Shown here: positions 59,455 through 64,000 of the stretch, piece by piece | Numbering within the stretch: the stretch's first letter is position 1 | How the letters are laid out: each line of letters starts with the position of its first letter | Source of the DNA: Pseudomonas sp. B21-040 | GTDB lineage: Bacteria; Pseudomonadota; Gammaproteobacteria; Pseudomonadales; Pseudomonadaceae | Assembly: GCF_024748695.1 (NCBI RefSeq) | Contig: NZ_CP087176.1 | Location: forward strand, 4,457,501 to 4,521,500 | DNA length: 64,000 nt | Direction: 5' to 3' | Made by a program: the position numbers and the translations under genes | The notes under the pieces: generated by a model | Seen by the model: only the letters and a program-made list of their open reading frames with translations | Told to the model about the DNA's origin: nothing | Databases searched by the model: none

Positions 59455-61782
59455 GAAGTCGTCGTCCACAAACGGCAGGATCGCATCCGCCACCGGTTGC
59501 AGCTGCCGGGTGACGTAGTGGTCATAGTCGATGGGCGCGCTGCGGATCTCCAGCGGCTCGGGCCCGGCGACGGTGATCACGTAGCTGATCCAGCCGCCGT
59601 TCTGGTACTGACGTGGGCGACCCTGCCGGTCATTGAAATCATCGGCGATGCGCGCGGCGCGCACGTGGGGCGGCACGTTGCGCTCGTAGTCATCGAGGGT
59701 GCGGCGCAGACGCTTGCGGTAAATCAAACGGTCGTCGAACTCGCCGGCCAGGGTCTTGCGCACGTAATCGCGAACGTAATCCTGATACGGCTTGCGATGG
59801 AAGATCCGCGAGTACAGCTCCTGCTGGAATTGCCGGGCCAGTGGCGACCAGTCGGTGCGCACGGTTTCCAGGCCTTTGTAGACCATTTCATCAGAGCCAT
59901 CGGCGCGCGTGACCAGGCCGGAATAACGCTTCTTGCTGCCCTCCTCCGCGCCACGGATGGTTGGCATCAGAAAGCGCTTGTAGTGGGTTTCGAACTGCAA
60001 CTCCAACGCACTTTCCAGTCCGTACTCGGCTCGCACATGCTCGCGCCACCACTGGTTGACGTGATCGACCAACGCAAAACCGATCTGCGCGGCTTCCTCC
60101 TGTCCGTGGGCCCGGCGCAGCCAGACGAAGGTAGAGTCGGTATCGCCATAAATCACTGTGTGGCCCTGGGCTTCGATCAACTGCCGGGTGCGCAGCATGA
60201 TTTCGTGACCGCGCAAGGTAATGGACGAAGCCAGGCGCGTGTCGAAGAAGCGGCAGCCGCTGGAACCGAGCACGCCGTAGAAGGCATTCATGATGATCTT
60301 CAGCGCCTGGGACAGCGGTGCGTTGTGTTCGCGCTTGGCGGTTTCGCGACCTTCGGCCACCCGGGCGACGATGGCCGGCAGGCAATGCCGGGTTCTGGAA
60401 AAACGTGCCCCGCGAAAACCCGGTACCGAGTCTCTGTCGTCGGGATGTTGCAAGCCTTCGATCAGCCCGACCGGGTCGATCAGAAAGGTACGGATGATCG
60501 ACGGGTAGAGGCTTTTATAGTCGAGCACCAGCACTGACTCGTACAGGCCCGGCTGTGAGTCCATGACAAAGCCGCCGGGGCTGGCCTGCGGTGACTGGCG
60601 GCCAAGGTTGGGCGCGACAAAGCCCTGGCGGTGCATCAGCGGCATGTACAAGTGGGTGAACGCCGCCACCGAACCACCGCTGCGATCGGCCGGCAAACCG
60701 GTGACGCTGGCCCGTTCCAGCAGGAAAGTCAGCAACTGGGTCTTGGCGAAAATCCGTGTCACCAGTTCGCAGTCTTTGAGGTTGTACGTGGCGAGGGCCG
60801 GTTTGTCCTCGGCGAACATCCGGTTGATTTCGTCCATGCGCTGGTAAGGCGTGCTGATTGACTTGCCCTCACCGAGCAGGGTTTGCGCGACGTTTTCCAG
60901 GCTGAACGACGGGAAGTTCCAGGTCGCCGAGCGCAGGGACTCAATACCGTCGATGATCAACCGCCCTGCCGCCGAGGCGAAGTAATGGTTGCGGCTGCCG
61001 TGTTCGCGCCATTGCATCTCTTCACCACCACGCCCCAGCTTGAGCGGGACCGCCAGGCGCCGGGCGTGTTCATGGAGCACGCGCAGGTCGAACTGCACGA
61101 CGTTCCAGCCGATGATTGCGTCGGGGTCGTGGCGGGCAAACCATTCATTGAGCTTTTTCAGCAGCACGGTTCGCGAGTCGCAGTACTCGAGCTGGAAATC
61201 CACCTGGCTGTCGTCGCCGTTGGGCGGTCCGAGCATGTACACCTGCCGCTCGCCGCAGCCTTCCAGCGCAATGGAATACAACTCGCCCTGCGCGGTGGTT
61301 TCGATGTCCAGCGAGACCAGGCGCAGCGTTGGTCGGTAGTCTGGATCGGGTTTCATCTGCGCATCGAGCAACAGGCCCTGCGCATCGGGCGTGCCGCCAA
61401 AAATCACTGGCGCCGTGATGAACCGCTCCATCATGTAGCGCTCCGGCGGGCGCACGTCGCCCTCGAACATCTCGACGCCGGCCTTGCGCAGCGCGGTTTC
61501 CAGGCGCATCAACTGACCGTGCTGCTGGCAATACAAGCCGAGCACCGGGCGGTGCTCGAAATCCAGAAGCGCCAGGGGCTTGAGCTCGACGTTTTTCTCG
61601 CCGTGCAGCACTGCCTCAGCCTGCTCGCGCTGCTGCGCCGCAATGAACCCCACCGACGGCTGATGAGGCAAGCGGATGCGCCGGGGACCGGAGTCGGTCG
61701 CCAGCCAGAACTCGACTTCCGTACCGGCCGGGGTGTCGCGCCAATGCCGGGTCAGGACGAAGCCCTGCTGTAAGTCCACCAC
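59419..61782 (-). CDS. polB: DNA polymerase II
   Basis: 787-residue family B polymerase with 3'-5' exonuclease, used in lesion bypass and replication restart. Exonuclease motif VSLDIETT near 160, palm motifs [10 protein letters not shown] near 420, [14 protein letters not shown] near 500 and [10 protein letters not shown] near 545 are all present, so the enzyme looks intact. GTG start with GAGG upstream. I could not find a clear LexA box in the short upstream gap, although polB is SOS-regulated in E. coli. Confidence 0.97.
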   Translation of the reverse strand: MVDLQQGFVLTRHWRDTPAGTEVEFWLATDSGPRRIRLPHQPSVGFIAAQQREQAEAVLHGEKNVELKPLALLDFEHRPVLGLYCQQHGQLMRLETALRKAGVEMFEGDVRPPERYMMERFITAPVIFGGTPDAQGLLLDAQMKPDPDYRPTLRLVSLDIETTAQGELYSIALEGCGERQVYMLGPPNGDDSQVDFQLEYCDSRTVLLKKLNEWFARHDPDAIIGWNVVQFDLRVLHEHARRLAVPLKLGRGGEEMQWREHGSRNHYFASAAGRLIIDGIESLRSATWNFPSFSLENVAQTLLGEGKSISTPYQRMDEINRMFAEDKPALATYNLKDCELVTRIFAKTQLLTFLLERASVTGLPADRSGGSVAAFTHLYMPLMHRQGFVAPNLGRQSPQASPGGFVMDSQPGLYESVLVLDYKSLYPSIIRTFLIDPVGLIEGLQHPDDRDSVPGFRGARFSRTRHCLPAIVARVAEGRETAKREHNAPLSQALKIIMNAFYGVLGSSGCRFFDTRLASSITLRGHEIMLRTRQLIEAQGHTVIYGDTDSTFVWLRRAHGQEEAAQIGFALVDHVNQWWREHVRAEYGLESALELQFETHYKRFLMPTIRGAEEGSKKRYSGLVTRADGSDEMVYKGLETVRTDWSPLARQFQQELYSRIFHRKPYQDYVRDYVRKTLAGEFDDRLIYRKRLRRTLDDYERNVPPHVRAARIADDFNDRQGRPRQYQNGGWISYVITVAGPEPLEIRSAPIDYDHYVTRQLQPVADAILPFVDDDFSTLIGGQMGLF

Positions 61783-62000
61783 TGCAACCTCACGTTTTGT
61801 TCAGGCTGCAATTCTACCCGTCATCAAGGGCCAGCGGGTCAGGGGTGAGAATTTCCCTTGGCACGCCCCTTTCGACGAAGCTTTACCAAAGAAAAACCGC
61901 CGAATGACGTTTTTTGAGTGTTATCTGCCGCTTTCTCCCTTGCCCTCAGCGCTTGCGTCTACGATTCTTCAAGAACAACGACAACACCCGAGAAACCGCC

Positions 62001-62441
62001 ATGAAAACCGTCGCTCAACTGCTCAAGCTCAAAGATCAGAAGAATCAGGAAGTGCATCAGATCAAGCCTGATCATATGGTGCTGGAAGCACTGATGAAGA
62101 TGGCCGAGAAAAACGTCGGTGCCTTGCTGGTGGTAGAAAATGACGAAGTGCTGGGCATCATCAGTGAACGCGACTACGCCCGCAAACTGGTGCTGCATGG
62201 CCGCTCCTCGGTCGGTACGCCGGTGCGCGACATCATGGTGTCCCCAGTCATTACCGTGGACACCCATCAAACCGTCGATACGTGCCTGGGCATCATGTCC
62301 GACAGGCGCCTGCGTCACTTGCCGGTGGTGGAGAACGGCAAGTTGATCGGTTTGTTGTCGATCGGCGACCTGGTCAAGGAGGCCATTGCCGAGCAGGCTG
62401 AACTGATTCAACAACTGGAGCAGTACATCCGCGGCGAATAA
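62001..62441 (+). CDS. CBS domain pair protein
   Basis: 146 residues with two CBS motifs, the first KPDHMVLEALMKMAEKNVGALLVVENDEVLGIISERDYA, the second VITVDTHQTVDTCLGIMSDRRLRHLPVVENGKLIGLLSIGDL. Such stand-alone CBS proteins bind adenosine nucleotides or NAD and act as energy sensors. Divergent from polB. ATG at 62001; the longer frame from 61914 is unlikely to be used. Confidence 0.88.
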   Translation: MKTVAQLLKLKDQKNQEVHQIKPDHMVLEALMKMAEKNVGALLVVENDEVLGIISERDYARKLVLHGRSSVGTPVRDIMVSPVITVDTHQTVDTCLGIMSDRRLRHLPVVENGKLIGLLSIGDLVKEAIAEQAELIQQLEQYIRGE

Positions 62442-62462
62442 TCCGAACACACTACAAAAACC

Positions 62463-62550
62463 TGTGGGAGCCGGGCTTGCCCGCGATGGGATCAACCCGG
62501 TTCGACGTCAAACCGGGTCGCCTGCATCGCGGGCAAGCCCGGCGCCTACA
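62463..62550. repeat. REPIN
   Basis: 26-bp arms TGTGGGAGCCGGGCTTGCCC (62463-62488) and complement 62525-62550, with an inner ACCCGGTT/AACCGGGT hairpin. Typical Pseudomonas REP family with the CGGGCTTGCCCGCG core. Confidence 0.85.
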
Positions 62551-62572
62551 GCTCACCGTTGATCTTTTGTGT

Positions 62573-63196
62573 TCAGGTTGGCCAATGCCGCGCGAAGACC
62601 GGTGCCAAGGTCGGGTGCCGGTCTATACGCTCAAGCCATGCAAAAAAACCGGGCCGGGTACGGCGTAAATGCTCCCGGCTGCCCGCCCATCTCGACACCA
62701 CCGCCGCCAGCACATCCAGCGCTCCCGGCGTCTCATCGCCCAGATACAGCTCGCCGGAAAACTGATCGGCAAACACCTCCCAGCTCCAGTGCAAACGTGT
62801 GCGGGCGCCGGCCATGAGATTTTGTCTGGACGACTCATCCGCCTCGATCAACCAGCGTTCGGGGTAATCGATAATGCCGATGGCCGTGTAGCAATTGCAG
62901 ATGATGAACGCCAGGCCCCGAATGGCTTGATCGCGATCAGCGGCCAGCTTCGGCAGCAGGTTTGACTCGGGAAAGGTCAACCCGAGATGAATCAGGATCG
63001 CCGCGCTTTCGCTCAGCACACTGCCATCGGGCAATTGCAGGGTTGGGATTTGTTTGAGCGGGTTGAGTTTTTCCAGCGCGTGGGCGGCCTCTAGCGAAGA
63101 TTCGACGTCAATGAAGCGATAAGGAATTTCACAGAGTTCGAGGGCAGCCTCTATCGCCGCCGCGCCGGAATTCTGGTGTCCATAAAGTTGGTACAT
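62573..63196 (-). CDS. Glutathione S-transferase family protein
   Basis: 207 residues. N-terminal thioredoxin fold with QLYGHQNSGAAAIEAALEL and the glutathione-binding LPDGSVLSESAAIL, then an all-helical C-terminal half with DVLAAVVSRWAGSREHL. AGGAGG lies 6 bases before the ATG. No specific substrate assigned. Two small genes of the same direction follow it, the next being the hydrolase at 63258. Confidence 0.88.
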   Translation of the reverse strand: MYQLYGHQNSGAAAIEAALELCEIPYRFIDVESSLEAAHALEKLNPLKQIPTLQLPDGSVLSESAAILIHLGLTFPESNLLPKLAADRDQAIRGLAFIICNCYTAIGIIDYPERWLIEADESSRQNLMAGARTRLHWSWEVFADQFSGELYLGDETPGALDVLAAVVSRWAGSREHLRRTRPGFFAWLERIDRHPTLAPVFARHWPT

Positions 63197-63257
63197 GGTG
63201 CGGCCTCCTGGCGTGACAAAAATGAAGGATCAAGAGAGGCGCCATCTGCTGGCCGTA

Positions 63258-63878
63258 CTAGCCCAGCGCTGCGATCAACTCGGCCGTTGTGACGATCGAA
63301 TGCGCATACGTCGGCCCGTTGATCTCATGCGCGGCATGCATGGCTTCTGCACTGAACGCGGCGGTGGCGTCGCGTACCAGCGTCACGTGATAGCCCAGTT
63401 CAGCGGCAAACTTGCCGGTGGTTTCGATGCAGGTATTGGCGAGCATCCCCACCACCACGACCTTGTCGATCCCGTGTTGCTTGAGCAAAAAGTCCAGGTC
63501 GGTGTTGGCGAAACCGCTGCCGCCCCAGTGTTCCTTGACGATCACGTCGCCCGCCTCGGGATGGAAGTCCGGGTGCCATTCCCCGCCCCAGGCTCCCGCC
63601 GCAAACACTTGCGCGCTGCTGGCCCCTTGTTGATAAGGGCTGGGATGCTGCCAGTGGGCCAGGTCATCCGGTTCGGCGCGGTGGTGGGGTACATAGAAAA
63701 CCCGGATCCCGGCATGGCGAGCGGCCGACACCACGGCCTTCAGATTGGCCAGCGTGCCGACGCTGTCAGCCACCGGTTTGGCCCGACCGTGAAGTTTGCC
63801 CCCTTCGCTGAGGAAGTCGTTGTAAGGGTCAACCAGCAGTAGGCCGGTGTGTTCGGCAACATAAGAACTGGTATTCAT
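63258..63878 (-). CDS. Isochorismatase-family cysteine hydrolase
   Basis: 206 residues. Catalytic triad Asp in LLVDPYNDF, Lys in VIVKEHWGG and Cys in GMLANTCIETT. The family includes isochorismatases and nicotinamidases; the exact substrate cannot be told. GAGGAGC lies 5 bases before the ATG. It is 61 bases upstream of the GST gene on the same strand, so they may be an operon. The last 120 bases of the window are upstream of it and hold nothing certain. Confidence 0.88.
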   Translation of the reverse strand: MNTSSYVAEHTGLLLVDPYNDFLSEGGKLHGRAKPVADSVGTLANLKAVVSAARHAGIRVFYVPHHRAEPDDLAHWQHPSPYQQGASSAQVFAAGAWGGEWHPDFHPEAGDVIVKEHWGGSGFANTDLDFLLKQHGIDKVVVVGMLANTCIETTGKFAAELGYHVTLVRDATAAFSAEAMHAAHEINGPTYAHSIVTTAELIAALG

Positions 63879-64000
63879 GATTGGCTCCTCGGGGGCACGC
63901 GCCAGCTAACCAGTGTAGAAGTGCCGCTCAACCCTACCCGCGCTATCCGACGACTGAACCATCACACCTGCGTGGGGTTACTTTCATCACCTATCAATAC

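Noticed and set aside
61783..61830. LexA box before polB
   Set aside because: No CTG-N10-CAG pair with correct spacing was found.

Overview
The window is chromosomal DNA from a Pseudomonas, most likely the P. fluorescens species complex. The reasons are a high-GC coding style, a gene order lon-clpX-clpP-tig beside an Arg-His-Leu-His tRNA cluster and folD, Pseudomonas-type REP/REPIN hairpins in many intergenic gaps, and Pseudomonas-restricted small proteins such as a DUF6124 protein. All assignments are from reading the sequence; no search was run.

Layout. 1-9.6 kb: cytochrome b561, a D-cysteine desulfhydrase/ACC deaminase-like enzyme, fadH, and a two-gene signalling operon (HD-GYP response regulator plus a 1469-residue hybrid kinase). 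9.6-13.7 kb: a decayed GntR remnant, a nitrilase-fold protein lacking its catalytic Cys, an AraC regulator, a 28-residue acidic microprotein and a DUF2242 lipoprotein. 13.8-22.5 kb: the proteostasis block ppiD, degenerate tRNA, hupB, lon, clpX, clpP and tig, all on the minus strand, with a heat-shock-type promoter before lon. 22.5-25.4 kb: a 2.86-kb group II intron with a complete maturase, inserted between the probable tig promoter and the tig ribosome-binding site. 25.7-26.4 kb: four tRNA genes with a strong promoter and two internal terminators.

26.4-35.8 kb: folD, pbpG, small disordered or lipid-anchored proteins, a C39-like lipoprotein without catalytic residues, a TerC protein, nhaR, an MFS exporter, sstT and DUF1993. 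35.9-38.3 kb: a three-gene envelope glycosylation operon whose GT2 gene is frameshifted. 38.6-44.8 kb: yceH, a cupin, a shikimate dehydrogenase-like enzyme, a secreted Pro/Tyr repeat protein, two small cytosolic proteins (one behind a Pho-box-like site), an AI-2E family permease and trhP. 44.8-48.2 kb: LysR, EamA exporter and an unknown lipoprotein. 48.2-51.9 kb: a glucarate utilisation locus (GntR regulator, MFS permease, gudD). 51.9-54.2 kb: the divergent ampR-ampC pair. 54.3-64 kb: Pseudomonas hypotheticals, VOC protein, TauE exporter, aldo/keto reductase, DUF1810, DNA polymerase II, CBS protein, GST and an isochorismatase-family hydrolase.

The most unusual item is the group II intron in the 5' region of trigger factor: its 5' splice site is supported by a perfect 6-bp EBS1-IBS1 match, with EBS1 placed in a hairpin loop. 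Next are two apparent pseudoenzymes, a tRNA-Asp relic, a frameshifted glycosyltransferase and a nested MITE-like repeat.
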